From the NCBI GenBank assembly GCA_030737835.1, contig CM060856.1, positions 1,821,928 through 1,885,927 on the forward strand: a DNA stretch of 64,000 nt, in the 5' to 3' direction. Position numbers and translations under genes: made by a program. Source of the DNA: Acorus gramineus (lineage: Eukaryota; Streptophyta; Magnoliopsida; Acorales; Acoraceae). Within the stretch, counting starts at the first letter, position 1. The number at the start of each line of letters is the position of its first letter. Below, piece by piece: positions 48,698 to 61,034 of this stretch. A model generated the notes under the pieces. The model did not search any database. It worked only from the letters and a program-made list of their open reading frames with translations, and had not been told where the DNA came from.

Positions 48698-50290
48698 TAA
48701 TGATTCACATACCCCATTTTATAGGCCCCATACAAGTCCTATAACATGGCACAAGTGTTAATACCTATTTTATCCTTTCTACATTTTTCGATAATTACTC
48801 TCCATAATCAAGGAGTAGGTTGATATGGCATGATTTTTTAAATTTTTTTAGATGATCAAATCCCATAATTTATGGGATCTTCCCTTTTTTCTTTTATAAG
48901 CTGAAAAAAAATTTAATTTATATTAAATTTATGGCTTTTTATTTCTTCTCCACTTGCATTTCTTTTTCATTCTCCACCTAAAACAAAATTTGTATTTAGG
49001 TTACATTTCTTATTTTGCATTTGTTACAATTTTTTATTATTGAATTTTGTGCTAAATGTTAAATCCATTTTTTGGATCCATTTAATTTGCATTATTTCAA
49101 GGATTTATTACTTGTTTGTTGCACAAAAAAACTTTTTGTTTGTCCAATGGAAATTGATTTAGTTAAAAAAAAGCTTTTATCATGGAAAAATATCCCTTTT
49201 TATTCCAAAAACATTTTACAAATTCGTTTTTTTCATATAGAGGTACGTTTTTTTTTAACCGCTATTAAAAAATAAAGAAGCAACATTTGGTCAAGCCTTT
49301 ATTACAATTTATTCTTGGATGTGGCGTTTGATCTTAATTATTTTACATTGGCTTGAACTGTGTAACATTCAAAAATTAGTTACGTTTTAAACTACTATTT
49401 TAAACTTATATACATTATTTTTTAAAAGCTAATGACATGTTAATCTAATATAAACATGCGTTATATCTGAAAGTCAGTTACATATGTGGAATGCAGCTGA
49501 CTTTTAATTGTTATATATAACAAAAATCAGTTACATTTACAAATGTTACTGAATTTAATGCAATTTATTATTGAAATTAAGTTATATTTTATAAATGTAA
49601 CTGACTTTTATTTTGGACTCTTGTTTTATATCTTGATTTATGTTTTATTTCTGCATTCATCGAAAAAAACTTTGCATCCATCGCAAATACTTTGTCTTAT
49701 GATTGTAATTAAATAATCATCAAATTAACAGCAATGTTTTAAAAAAAAACGTTGGTTATTCCTTATCGCCATCGTTTTCTAATTGAATAATGTTATGTCA
49801 TGTTTTGTTATTTGATCTGTAATCTGTAATAGATTTTGAATCTCATCTTGTGGATGTATCCTTCGTATTATTAATTTTCCTTCCCCATATTAGGATTTTT
49901 TTTTTTGGGGGGGGGGGCGGTCGCAAATAAGAATTCCATCTTTGTAAGTGTTTTTGAATAAATGAGTTTTTTTTTAATGAATTCGTTTTTTCAGTTTCTT
50001 TTAAGAATTCGGAGATTGATTTCTTTTATTTATTTATTTTGAATTGGTTTTGAAAAAATTGGATTTTCAAAATCAAATAGGTTGCTTTGTTTTTATGGAA
50101 AAAGGGGGGATGGATTTAACGAGAGAGGAAAATGTGGGATTTGAACGAGGGTAATATTGTATTTTACATTTTTTTTTACCTTTTTTAAATGTCAAACAAG
50201 CAATCAATGAATGAGTGACACCTCATGAGGCTTGTCCATGGGGCTTAAATAATGGGGCCTATGTAGCAGGACTCTTTTAAAAATAATATC
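48698..50290. mobile_element. TIR element copy B of the AAGCCCCAT family
   Basis: It starts TAATGATT, then ATAGGCCCCAT and a GGCACAAGTG-like stretch. It ends with GTGACACCTCATGAGGCTTG, then GGGGCTTAAATAATGGGG and CCTATGTAG, which is the inverse of the start. The interior contains several GTAACTGACTTTT phrases (49360-49620) and no gene. The right limit is approximate because copy A follows directly. Confidence 0.6.
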
Positions 50291-50292
50291 AA

Positions 50293-51944
50293 TAATGATT
50301 CTCAAGCCCCATCTTATAGGTCCCATTATAAGCCCCATGAGGTGGCATATGCTTAATACCTATTATACCCTCAATGCTTTTTTAGGTAACTACTCCCCCA
50401 TAATCAAATAGACAGTTACAATTTTCACTTATGAAACTGTGCAAAAAGTGAAGTTTTAATTGCTGTTTTTTTGTGTTAATCATAATTAAATTGTTATTCA
50501 TTCATAATAATCAATCTTCTTTTTTACATTATTGTTGTTTCGAAGAACACATAGCAGCATAATCATAATTGTGTTTTGGATGATTTTTCAACTACTGATT
50601 TGTTTTTTAGAGGATTCTTTAACTTTTGAAGATTTGGAAGTCACATATTCGGTTTTTTTTTATTATTTGGATAGTTGACGATGTAACAGTTAAACATATT
50701 TATATATTATTATTTGTTACATTGTTGCACATTTTTAGTCATAAGACTGTCATTAAAAGTTACTGTTACATTTATACAACACAGTTACACAATCATAAGA
50801 CTGTTACATTCACATTTATGTAACACTGTTACATGTTGTAATAGTTATAATTACATAAATGTAACAAAATCAAAACAACTAATTGTTAAAGTTCATGAAT
50901 GTTTCAACTCATATACTGTTTTTTGTTACGTTCATATATAAATGTAACAAATTGAAACATTTACCAGCACATCTTACATTGGTTCCACAAATTTAAAAAT
51001 AAATCATCTCTTTAATTGTTTATTACATTTATTGAATGAAGAAACTAAAAATGTCATATTTTTGTAACAGTTATAATCACATAAATGTAACAAAACCAAA
51101 ACAACTGATTGTTATTACATTCATAATTAAAGTTCATAAATGTTTCAACTCATTTACTATTTTTTTGTTACATTCATATATCAATGTAACAAATTGAAAC
51201 ATTTACCAGCACATTTTACATTGGTTCCACAAATTTAAAAATAAATAATCTCTTTAATTGTTTGTTACATTTATTGAAGAAAGAAATTAAAAATGTCACA
51301 TTCTTGCGTATCATACAATAAAAAAAACTAGAACCTCTAAGACATTATGTCTTTCATATAGCAAAATGTAACAGAGTAACATAAAATTGTTACATTTCAC
51401 ACGGTTTCAGAAGAGTTACATTCTTTTGAAGAATTCATTAGGGACCTAATTAAAAGTTATATTTCATCAAAAAATTGTTTAGCAAAATACAATTTATATT
51501 ACTTCGAAACCATAAATCTAAAAAAAAAACAGAAGGTGCTTAATGCTCGTCGTCATTGTTTGAATCTGATGTTGGAAAAAACTGCAAAGAATCTTCATAT
51601 TGAAATGGGGGGTATCTGACGAACAGATTTTGGGTTTGCAAAGAAAAAAAAAGGTCTCATCGGATTGTCCAAACAGAACGAAAGGGGATTTTCAACCAAA
51701 CGATTGGGATTTTTTTTTACCTAGATTTCATTTGTTGTTTTGATTTTGGATGTTGGTTTTGACTCACCGAAAGTGAAGGGGAGGGGCGGTTGATGAACGA
51801 GAAGCCATGGATTTTAAGTAGGGGTATTTTTGGTTTTTGTTTTTTTTTTATCAATTTTCAAAGGTCAACAAGCTAAACAATAAGGTGATGACACCTCATG
51901 GGGCTTGTGAGTGGGGCCTTTGACTTAGGGCTTGGGTATCATTA
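50293..51944. mobile_element. TIR element copy A of the AAGCCCCAT family
   Basis: The left end (TAATGATTCTCAAGCCCC, then AAGCCCCATGAGGTGGCAT) and the inverted right end (TAATGATACCCAAGCCC, then AAGCCCCATGAGGTGTCAT on the minus strand) give a terminal inverted repeat of about 55 bp. The 1652-bp body has a tandem duplication (50838-51300) rich in TGTAAC and lacks a transposase. No clear target duplication was found outside the TIRs. Superfamily uncertain; a Mutator-like origin is possible. Confidence 0.7.
50838..51300. repeat. Tandem duplication, 226-bp period
   Basis: Two copies begin GTAATAGTTATAATTACATA (50838) and GTAACAGTTATAATCACATA (51064). They remain over 85% alike through ACATTTACCAGCACAT and CAAATTTAAAAATAAAT. 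It lies inside TIR element copy A. Confidence 0.8.
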
Positions 51945-52328
51945 CTGAAATAATATACATCATCTAATGAGTTACGTGCTGTTATAAATAATAAAAAAAA
52001 GCATGCACTCCAATGAATTAAATGAATGCATTTATAGAAAATATGAAAAATTTCTATCGAAACAAAATATCTCGTTAATATAAATATATGCTTAGATAAT
52101 TTTCTATCGATGCACTCATGCACATGTGACTGGATTTGGGACTGAAAAAATAACTATATGTAACAACACTTTTTAAAAACTGTGTATTAATCCATTTTCG
52201 TAATAAAATGCTTGCATCAACTATAAAAAAAAACAATTTTTAAATATATATACATACATATATATATATATACAATTATATATATATACGATGAAAAGGA
52301 AAACAAGAACCAGCCATTTATAAATACA
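51945..52328. promoter_or_regulatory. Putative promoter region of the small gene at 52329
   Basis: AT-rich. TATATATA tracts lie at 52255-52290 and TTTATAAATA at 52316-52325, close before the ATG. A MITE-like end (GTAACAACACTTTTTAAA) occurs at 52160. The real TATA box cannot be chosen from sequence alone. Confidence 0.3.
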
Positions 52329-52718
52329 ATGAGTGACATTTCCATGCTCGCGGGAATGAAACCTCCCCTCCCATTAAGCCTGTCCCGCCACCCAATCCGC
52401 CGTCACCACCACAGCCACTCAGCAAACAATAAGGCTGCCGACTCAGAAGATCAAGGTGAGGAGGGGGCGAAGCTCAGGGGATCGGACGTCCTGCAAGCAC
52501 TGCAGAGGGCCGCGTCCGCTCGGCATATAAAGAAAAACAATAAAGGCACTCGGAGTAGGGGAAGCTTCGCATCTCCCTCGCCCTCTTTATCATCATCGGC
52601 TGTCGAACTTAATCCAGACCATATAGATGACCGTCCATTGAAGATTCGGTCCGATTGGGCAGATCGACTGGACGGATTGGAAGTCCTCCTCCGAGACCTC
52701 CAAATGCTTCAAAACTGA
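52329..52718 (+). CDS. Small conserved plant protein of unknown function (129 aa)
   Basis: Single open frame of 129 residues. The N-terminus is Pro/Ser/His rich. Residues 48-70 have an RGSDVLQALQRAASARHIKK helix, followed by a basic stretch and a Ser-rich linker. The C-terminus reads DRPLKIRSDWADRLDGLE, then a leucine-rich end. From memory this 'DVLxALQxA ... RPLxIxxxWxxRLxxLE' layout is a family of small uncharacterised plant proteins. The coding part is GC-rich against an AT-rich flank, which supports a real gene. No signal peptide or membrane segment is seen. It lies 671 bp upstream of the D27-like gene on the same strand. ATGs at codons 1, 6 and 10 are all possible starts; the first is used. 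Confidence 0.72.
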   Translation: MSDISMLAGMKPPLPLSLSRHPIRRHHHSHSANNKAADSEDQGEEGAKLRGSDVLQALQRAASARHIKKNNKGTRSRGSFASPSPSLSSSAVELNPDHIDDRPLKIRSDWADRLDGLEVLLRDLQMLQN

Positions 52719-53389
52719 TGTGATACTTCTCTTTATGATAATGTTAGATACAACCTCAAGTACAATCGTTTTAATTTCACAAGTATAAAAAAATAGCACG
52801 TGAGATTGTATTTAAAACAATAAAAAAAGGACGGTGTAATAACACCCCTTCTTTTTAATGTAATTTTTTGTTTGAGTGTGATGTTTTTTTATTACTTGAT
52901 GATTGTATCTTTAGTATTCTGTATTCATGCTTTCGGTATGTTTGCTCTCTTACTGACTGGTTGGATTGTATTTCCTTTCCTTCTATGCTTCGAGTCTTCT
53001 TTAATGGGCCCATCAACATGTATGTTCGTAAATGAGATCAAACGGTGATGACATCGAGTGGCTTAGATTATAGGGACCACCAACCAAACGTGGCTTCTCC
53101 TTTGCCTCATTTTATGTGAGAGGTTGAGGTGGATAGTAGATTTAATGGATAGATGGGGGCCATTCTACTCTGCATTCAAATCGTGAAAACTCTCTGATTG
53201 TTCTGCTCCTCAGTTTTACTTTTAGTACGGCGTGTTTAGATTCGCGCCTTTAGTTTTGCTTACGTTTTTCTTGGATAGTAAAAATGCTCAAGCATTATAT
53301 TTCAAAGAAATTAAAAAAACTCACTATTTCCCCCTGTAGTACAATTGGGTGCTTCATTTTTCCAAGATTTAATAAGATAAGAGAAAGAA
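52719..53389. promoter_or_regulatory. Intergenic region with presumed D27-like promoter
   Basis: Holds the 3' UTR of the small gene and the upstream region of the D27-like gene. A MITE-like tail (GTGTAATAACACCCC) lies at 52834. No certain promoter element is identified. Confidence 0.3.
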
Positions 53390-54831
53390 ATGGATCTTCG
53401 TCTTCCATCCATCCCATTAGCACCTACACGTCGACCCCGGCCACGGTCCGGTAGGTTGGTCCGTTGTGGGATCAGTGAACCATCAGGAGAGCCAGCTCCT
53501 ATGGGACAGAAGACAAAGTACAATGATGGGTTTTTCGAGCGAGCATTCATGTCACTCTTTGCTCGGAAGATGGAGAAATTTGGAGGTGATGCTGGTGGAA
53601 GAGGAGGAAATGGGTTGAGATGGTATGACTATGAGAGTTTTGTGGATGTGTCGAGGAGGGTGATGCAGGGGAGGTCTCGGAAACAGCAGCAGGAAGTGGT
53701 GAGTGAGGTGTTGCTGTCCATGCTCCCTCCTGGTGCCCCTGCTCAGGTAAGAAAGGATCTTCTGTTTCTCAAGTTCTGCCTATTCATTGTTCTCTCAACT
53801 CTTAGATTATTTTTTTGGATAATGTCACATGCAACTTTTATTTATTTGAAACATGTACCTCCATGTCCCAGTGATCATAACACAAAAGTTTAGGGTTTAC
53901 TTGTATTAAAAATAGGTCTTGAATTCTGGGTTGATTTACCGACCTGTTTATTGACAAAAAATCAAAAGAATTTTTTATGGGACCGGACAAACAGGCAAAA
54001 GTAGCATTCCTATTTTGATAGTAAGGTTAGCCACGCACAATCCCTCCGATATCTTAAAAAAAAAATATATAGCTCATTATTATGAGTATATGTTTCAATA
54101 ATTGATCATATGAGACTGAAATTAGAGCCTAAAAATAAATTTGTAACAACACTTTTTTGTCACGAATGGAGAAGGCATAAGAATACATTCAACTCCTGAA
54201 GTAGGCATAAGATGTAAACAAGGGGAAAAACAGAGATAGCGTTTAAGAATCTTGATTTATACCTAGTCAAAGAGAATCTTTGATTGAAAAGACACAACTT
54301 TATCTTCTAAAATCATAAGTGTCGCATCAACAGTAGTTTGATCCCTGATGAGTTATCTTATATGAATTATTTTTTCATGTTAAAAATTTTAGTTGAACAA
54401 TGTTAAGTATAACCTAAAATTTATTTTTACGGACATTCTGCGTATGTTTAAACTTTTTAAAAATAGTAAATTTCACGTAATAAGATATATGTTTTGATAA
54501 AAATTATATATCATTCTATTTTAAATTAAATGAATTCATTTTGAACAAATGTGAAAAAAAAATTTAATAAGATATAAACCCCACCTAAGGAACCATATAT
54601 TTTGCTGGATAGCTAATGAGGTATATAAGACTGCATTTAGGGTTGTAAAGTGGATTGTGTGTAACAATGCCCTTTTTTTTTGTTATAATGAGAGAAATTG
54701 AAGAAAATATCTAAAAGGATATGTATAGATTGTCTAAGATTATTCATTATTGAGTGTTGTTACATTCAACCAATTTTGTAGCTTCATTTATAGTCTCATA
54801 TAACTCGTTAGTCGTATATACTCATTGTAAC

Positions 54832-54877
<46 letters not shown>

Positions 54878-56617
54878 TCTTTTTATAAATTTATTTTACA
54901 TATTTTTAATATGAGTTAACTAAATTTATTACAATATATATTTCATCTTTTATAAAAATTCATCCAACATTAGATAAGATATACTATTTTTTTAAAAATA
55001 AAAAAGAATAGTAAACTGCATTTGTTCCGAAAGCGAGGCCGAGTCTAATATTTTTCCACTTTCATTTGGTGGTGCAGTTTCGAAAGTTGTTTCCCCCTAC
55101 GAAATGGGCTGCTGAGTTCAATGCAGCGTTGACTGTCCCATTCTTCCACTGGTTGGTTGGGCCTTCAGAGGTAATTAATTTGCATTATAAAAAATTTAGG
55201 CTTCTGATTTTTTTCTCCTTCATTGAGATTGAAGAGGCAACTAGATGTTAGTTTGATTACCACAAAACTAAAGAGTCACTTTTCAACCAAAACTCATCTC
55301 TTGCTGAATTTTGTATACAGCTCGTGCTCCATTAACTTTAGTGAAAATAGGCTTAGATGTGCCTAATGCTCCTCTCGATTCTTCGAGTACACTAAGATAT
55401 CATTGATAAAGACAACCATGAATTTATTTAAGAATGGCTTGAACACCTGGTTCATCAAATTCATGAATATTGCAAGGACATCGATTAAGCCAAATGGCAT
55501 AACTAGGAATTCATAATGAACATAAGAATCTAAAAAACTGTCATTGGGATACCTTGTTTTTAAATCTTCAGTTGAGTAGTAATCAAACTTCAGATGATTT
55601 TTTAGAATACTTTAGATTCTGTATAGGCACCACACTAGTGACAAGTTCATCCTCTCCATGCATCCAAAAAAAAAAGTTCATCCTCTCTAGTGCATTTCTG
55701 CTACTCTCAACACGTTCGCCAGCAATCCACTGTTGGGTAAACATTGTTCTCTTTTCTTTCTTTTTGCTTATTAATGTGTATTTTCTCAGGTTATTGAAGT
55801 GGAGGTGAACGGGATGAAACAAAGAAGTGGAGTCCATATAAAAAAGTGTAGGTGAGTCCATCTCCTCCTATGATATTTTAGGTTTGGATGCTTTAAATGA
55901 ATAAAACTTTCTTCTAGTTTGTGGGATTGTTGAAATAAAGTATTTAGAAGTTTGTTCAATTTTTTTTTTTTTTTTTTTTTTTTTTGAAGAAACGGTAGGC
56001 AATCAGCCAACTTGAAGTTGTTCAAAGTTGACAAGCACATATTCGACGTCATATTATATTTACAGGTATCTGGAAAACAGTGGATGTGTGGGAATGTGTG
56101 TTAACATGTGCAAGATTCCTACTCAAGATTTCTTTACCAATCAATTTGGACTTCCCTTAACTATGACCCCAAGTACGTAGACTCTTGCTCTTTGATTTTA
56201 AAACATTCTTGTCTGAATATATTAAGCACTATAACTGCTATTGCATTAATAATAATTTTTATGCATGTATTACATCTATTATAATCTATATCATCATGAA
56301 CCATGACTTTTAGCATTATCAGATGAAATTCAAAATTGACAAGAAAATTCTATTGGATGCAATATTGTTTGATGTTGTTGTTCTATCTTATGAACGTAGA
56401 TTTCGAAGATATGAGTTGTGACATGGTGTATGGCCAAATACCACCTCTTTTCGAAGAGGATCCTGTATCAAAACAACCTTGCTATGCAAATATATGTAAG
56501 TTGCATTTTTTTTTTATATGAATATATAGCGGTAATACCTCTAATTTAATGAAGAATTTTTTTGTAGGTTCAGTGGCAAATCCCAACTCTACTACTTGTC
56601 CAAAGTTACAAGGATAA
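53390..56617 (+). CDS. D27L1: Beta-carotene isomerase D27-like protein, plastid, six exons
   Basis: Exons are 53390..53746, 55078..55170, 55790..55851, 56066..56172, 56400..56495 and 56568..56617, all GT-AG, giving 254 residues. The N-terminus (about 35 residues, Arg/Pro/Ser rich) looks like a transit peptide. D27 features follow: [106 protein letters not shown] and a C-terminal CPKLQG. The cysteine-rich C-terminal half is characteristic. D27 is the iron-containing all-trans/9-cis beta-carotene isomerase that opens strigolactone synthesis; D27-LIKE paralogues have less defined isomerase roles. The wording is closest, from memory, to D27-LIKE1. Intron 1 carries MITE-like repeats and intron 2 a gypsy RT fragment. 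No truncation is seen. Confidence 0.9.
54060..55025. repeat. MITE-like AT-rich repeats in D27-like intron 1
   Basis: Repeats the phrases of the 20.2-21.2 kb cluster: CATATGAGACTGAAATTAGA...GTAACAACACTTTTTT (54108-54165), TAATGAGGTATATAAGACTG (near 54615) and GTGTTGTTACATTCA (54755). An (AT)n(CA)n microsatellite lies at about 54834-54877. Confidence 0.5.
54834..54877. repeat. (AT)n-(CA)n microsatellite
   Basis: About 11 TA units followed by about 10 CA units, within intron 1 of the D27-like gene. Confidence 0.9.
55250..55600 (-). mobile_element. Ty3/gypsy reverse-transcriptase fragment
   Basis: On the minus strand a short RT stretch is readable: [31 protein letters not shown], then [14 protein letters not shown], which is the active-site neighbourhood of gypsy RT. 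It is only a fragment, broken, with no LTRs, located in intron 2 of the D27-like gene. Confidence 0.75.
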
Positions 56618-57480
56618 GGAGATTATCACCAGAAAACGTATAAAGTTCAATACTATCTCATCCCTGTTATATAATGGAGCTTGATTCATGTGCATAGAGT
56701 TTTGTTGGTGCTTCACAAAGTCGTACGGGGGTTGAGTATTGTTAGGGTACATTTGTGTATTGACATTTCTGTCATCAATGTGATGCTAGTATAAAAGAGC
56801 GTCTTATATTTTTATTAGGCTTCTGGTTTTTATTTTTCGATGTGATCATTATAAAAACCTTTCAAATATAATGGATTTATCTTTGGTGTATTCCATGGAC
56901 GCATGCAAGGTTTATCGAACCACGTAAATTCTTGTGTTTTTCTTTGTGTTTGTGTGATTATTCTATAAATTTATTGGTTTCCAAGATTCTCTATTCGTAA
57001 CAATCCCATTTGATGTGAAAAGTTGTTGTAACTGCCACACAATGATAATGGCTACAAACATTTTTATGATGGCAATATCGTTTATAGGCATGGCCCCCAT
57101 GGGTGCCATATCATCAATTTATTCCTACTCACACATGAAAGACATGATTACCAGTAAAATGGGTTGTATGATTGCTGACATACACACTTAGAAGCTCCAT
57201 TCTAGAAACACTTTAGGATCAAAATAGAGACATCAACCTTAACAAATAAGAAATAACGTAACGAACATAGTGTATAGTTGTACTCAAGACTTATGTAGTT
57301 GTACCTAATCAAGCATCTCATAATCCATCTTTTAGATGAATGCTCAACCACCTCTTACTTCTTATGCATTTATGATGGTGTCCCACTTTTACAATATTAG
57401 TTATAGATCGGTTTTAAACTATAATAAAAAAAGCATTTGATCGTGATTTGAAAACCATGATCTATGTTAGTGTAAACTTT
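56618..57480. other. D27-like 3' UTR and intergenic stretch
   Basis: Presumed 3' UTR followed by AT-rich sequence. No further gene is recognised. Confidence 0.35.
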
Positions 57481-57484
57481 GACA

Positions 57485-57606
57485 TAGTTTCTTGTCACAT
57501 TTTAAAATAATGATTATAAATAAAAACCTGTGATTAAATGTGAAAATAATGTGTGTAATTAAACAAAACTGATCATAGTTTTCTAATAAAATGTGATTTT
57601 TGAAAC
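57485..57606. repeat. Repeat copy 1, interrupted by the TIR element
   Basis: Matches 61035-61150 in the same orientation: CACATTTTAAA, TGTGAAAATAATG, TAATTAAACAAAA, TGATCATAGTTTTCTAATAA. It seems to resume after the TIR element at about 60177. The TE family is unknown. Confidence 0.65.
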
Positions 57607-57608
57607 TA

Positions 57609-60174
57609 GGGGCCGTTTGGTTCAGCGGAATGCTGATTTTAAGTGCAGATTATATAAGTTCTTATAAGTTTTAATCAGTTTTTTTAAAAAATGTTTGGTT
57701 CAGCGAAAATTATAAGCACTTATGAAGATAAGTGTGTTTGGTTCACCACTGAACAGTAGAGCTTATTAGAAGGGTATTTTGGTCTATTTAATAAGTGTTG
57801 AATGTTATTTGATGTTTGGTTAAAAATTTAAAAATTTGCTTATTTTTTTCTATTTATAAAAAAAAGATATTTTGGTATGGTGATTAAAATACATGTATTA
57901 CACCACTGCAAGTCTGCAATTTGATTAGTTAGGAGAACCACATGGAAGCCTATACAGATTAACCAATAATTTGGATTGAAATATCTGAATAGAATAGGGT
58001 GAATGTGCACAGTACATAAACTGAATTATTTACACACTTTTCCCCTCCTCCTTCTATTCCGGGCTTGGGACCAGCAATGGAAAATCCAAAGGCGGAGTTA
58101 AAAAAGTTTTTTTTTTTATGTGTACATATAACAAAGCATGTAAATCCTCCTTTCATGTCATACATTTTAAAGTTTGCAACACATATAATAACTATCTCAT
58201 GAGATACAACATCATCAACCAGATTTATAAAAAGAACAAATCTCATCAAACCATAGCACACTGAGCCTAAACAAATCACAGAATAAATCACTGCATTTAC
58301 ATGTTCATCCCCAAAACCATGGAAACATATGCATGTGCCTTTCGAATAGAACATATGCAAAGACTACAAGTGAATAATTCTTAACATATCCCATACGGCA
58401 TCTAATACATCACACTATATAGACTATTCAAACAAATATCAAACTATTTTGTATATAGAGATTAGCATTTGATCAATTGATCAATGCAGATTCGTAACTG
58501 GATAATGAGGCTCATTCACCAACAACATAACTATTTGTATAATATTGTAGACAAGGGATTGTGTAAATTGTAAATAGTTGGATGAGACCAACGAGATGAA
58601 AAACTCTCATTAACATTTTGGACTACTTTGATCCATTTGAATAACATATGGTCAGTGTAACACTAAAATCTAGATTAATAGACTATTGAACCAAGAAACC
58701 ATATAAATGCCAACATTTTGGATCCCACATCATTCTATTTATCAACACAATAAAAAATAATCATTTTAAGAATAAACTCAACTAATGAGCAATGTCATTG
58801 GTCCTGAACAACTTCTTTCACTGATCATCACACAGCAGTAGTAAAGAATAGAGCATCTTTAACCAAAGTACCAAACAAAGAGAACTAGCAAAGGATGACT
58901 TGTATCCATTAGGGGAGTTCATTTATTAATGAAAGACAAGCAATATGAATGGACCAAACATATTATTCATGTCCTAGCTCTGGTGTTTTCTCCCCAGCGG
59001 GGGGCTTTGGCTCTACCATCAATTAAAGAAAATACAACAGAGTGATGGTGAATAATTAGGCCCATGGAGATCTGATTCATATGGTGATACTGCAACCTAT
59101 CCCCTTCTATAGAAAGTTGGAATTGTTAAGTTACAAGTAGTCATTGCATGCAATTATGTTAATTGGAGGAGACTCAAGGATTAAAAACATACACACACTC
59201 ACATTAGAGGAATCAATATGTCAGCAGACATAAATATAGTTACTTCCTTTTTGAAAAAAGAACTATAACAGTGAGGATGAATATGAAATATAGATAATCT
59301 AAGCAAGAGTATTAACAAGAAATGCTAATAATGATTAAAATTGGTATATGCACTTCCAATCAGCCAAAGCAATCCACATGATTCCTGAACAAGAATCAGA
59401 ACCCCTAAAAATTGAAGAGGAAAAAACATTTACGAATCTAAGGTTCATCATCGGAGAAAATTTTATTTTCTCCCTCGGGTGGTTCTTGAAGTGACGAGGA
59501 TGACTAGAGTGGCGACGGGTGGTTCCAAAAGTGGAAGTAGAAGACCTGATGCATCGGCCAGTGGACCTGAAATCGAGCTGCCATGGAGTTCTGAAGAGGA
59601 GAGGTCGTCGAGCCGGAGACAAGGTCGGAGGAGGTCAAAGGGAAACGAGCAGGAGATGATGTCGAAAGGAGGTCGAAGGGGGGTCGACGAGCAGCTGAGG
59701 ATGTCAGAGGAGAAGAAATCGGGTGACAAGCAGGAGAGGCTTCGGTCGAAGGCGGTCGGAGGGGGGTCAACGAGCAACAATGGAGGTCGAGGAGCAGCAA
59801 TGGAGGTCGAAGGGGGTCGAGGAGCAGCAATGGAAGTCGTCGAGCCGAGGAGCAAGAGAGTTTTCTGAGGTTAAAGAGACGGCTAGGGTTTTTGGTGTGT
59901 TTGAGGACAGAGAGAGGAGTAATTTCTGTTTATATACTTGTTGTAAATTGTGGGTTTTCAGCAGGGCATACTAGTCTTTTGACATAAACATCAGCGGAAG
60001 GAGGATCTAATAAGCGAGGCCCTGTAGACTGAATTTTAAGGACTGAAATGGACTATTAAGAGCTTATATTTAGTGTTTTTTTTTTCCCCAACCAAACACA
60101 CTTATTGCTAAAAAGGACTTATTTTCAGCTTTCAGTTAAATAAGCACTGGAAACTGATTGAACCAAACGGCCCC
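57609..60174. mobile_element. Large non-autonomous TIR element, PIF/Harbinger-like ends
   Basis: It begins GGGGCCGTTTGGTTCA and ends TGAACCAAACGGCCCC, apart from one base next to the inner end. Ends of this GTTTGGTT type are usual for PIF/Harbinger and Tourist elements. The paralogous empty site at 61135-61150 implies that only 2-3 bases (CTA/TAA) were duplicated, which fits that superfamily rather than hAT. The 2.57-kb interior has no recognisable transposase or DDE motif. At 59470-59880 a GC-rich block has GGTCGAGGAGCAGCAATGGA repeats that keep long spurious frames open. Subterminal TATAAGTTCTTATAAGTTTT-like stretches are present at the left end. Confidence 0.75.
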
Positions 60175-60339
60175 TAAATGATCAAAATAATAAATAATGG
60201 TTTACTTAAACGACAACACAAATACAAAATCTATATCTAATGTTGTGTTCCCTCAATGTACATCTTTAGTTTGAAATTTATATATAAGATTATATTTGAA
60301 ACGAGAAGTTGTTTTAACTCCCACACAATTATATATAAC

Positions 60340-61015
60340 GGGTAAACTCGAGCAGGGCACCTTGGGCCGTGTCTCCTTCGACAAAGACGTTATGACGAGG
60401 AGACCATAGTTGCAACCAGGCCAACACCATCTCAAAGATGATCAAGGTCGGTCAACCAGACTAGCTACTCCTACCCAATACAACCATTGGGGTGTCCCCA
60501 CGCTAACCATCCTGACCTGGGGATCGAACCTGGTCTTAACCAAAGGAGGAGGGGAACCACTGACGTTGCATGGCATGATCAGAGCTGTTCTGCACCGCCA
60601 AATTGGCAAAGACGTGCCTTGACCCCGACAAGCCGCCTACCATTGTTCGTTGCAGTTGCAGTTAGGGCCAATGAGAAGGCTACATGTGGCCATGACATCA
60701 TAGCAAACCCCCAGTCTCGATTCGTAGGGAATCTTCCATGGTAGAAGATTCCAATTGGGACAAAAATACGTTTGGGCGGGAAATAATGTGGCCACTCACT
60801 CGACTACAAGGGCAAGGGAAAGAGGAGATAAAAGGAACATTCACAGGTAAGCAATTTTGGTTCTAGAGTCTCCTTTCTTCTTCTTGATTTCATCTTCTGC
60901 ATTGCTCCACTGACTTGAGCTTGTCCCCTAAGCTCTCTTGGTGCAGGATCTCAGTCGCAATGACCCGAATCTTCACTAGGAGGCGGACCTCCGACCCGAC
61001 AACTCTTATTAAAGG
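60340..61015 (+). mobile_element. LTR-like fragment, probably Ty3/gypsy (TAT-type)
   Basis: GC-balanced noncoding block in AT-rich surroundings. It contains AGATAAAAGGAACATTCAC (TATA-like), then CACTGACTTGAGCTTGTCCC and GGTGCAGGATCTC, then CGACCCGACAACTC. That series recalls TAT/Retand-type gypsy LTR ends from memory. A polymerase III B-box-like GGTTCGATCCCCAGG lies on the minus strand at about 60515, so part of it could instead be a SINE. No partner LTR or coding region is seen. Confidence 0.4.
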
Positions 61016-61034
61016 AAAACACCCCCCTTCACTT

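Noticed and set aside
57959-58360. 133-residue minus-strand frame inside the TIR element
   Set aside because: Hydrophobic AT-driven composition, no DDE transposase motif and no homology recognised.
59463-59974. Possible 129-residue protein in the TIR element
   Set aside because: Tandem GGTCGAGGAGCAGC repeats keep several frames open on both strands; no domain is recognisable.
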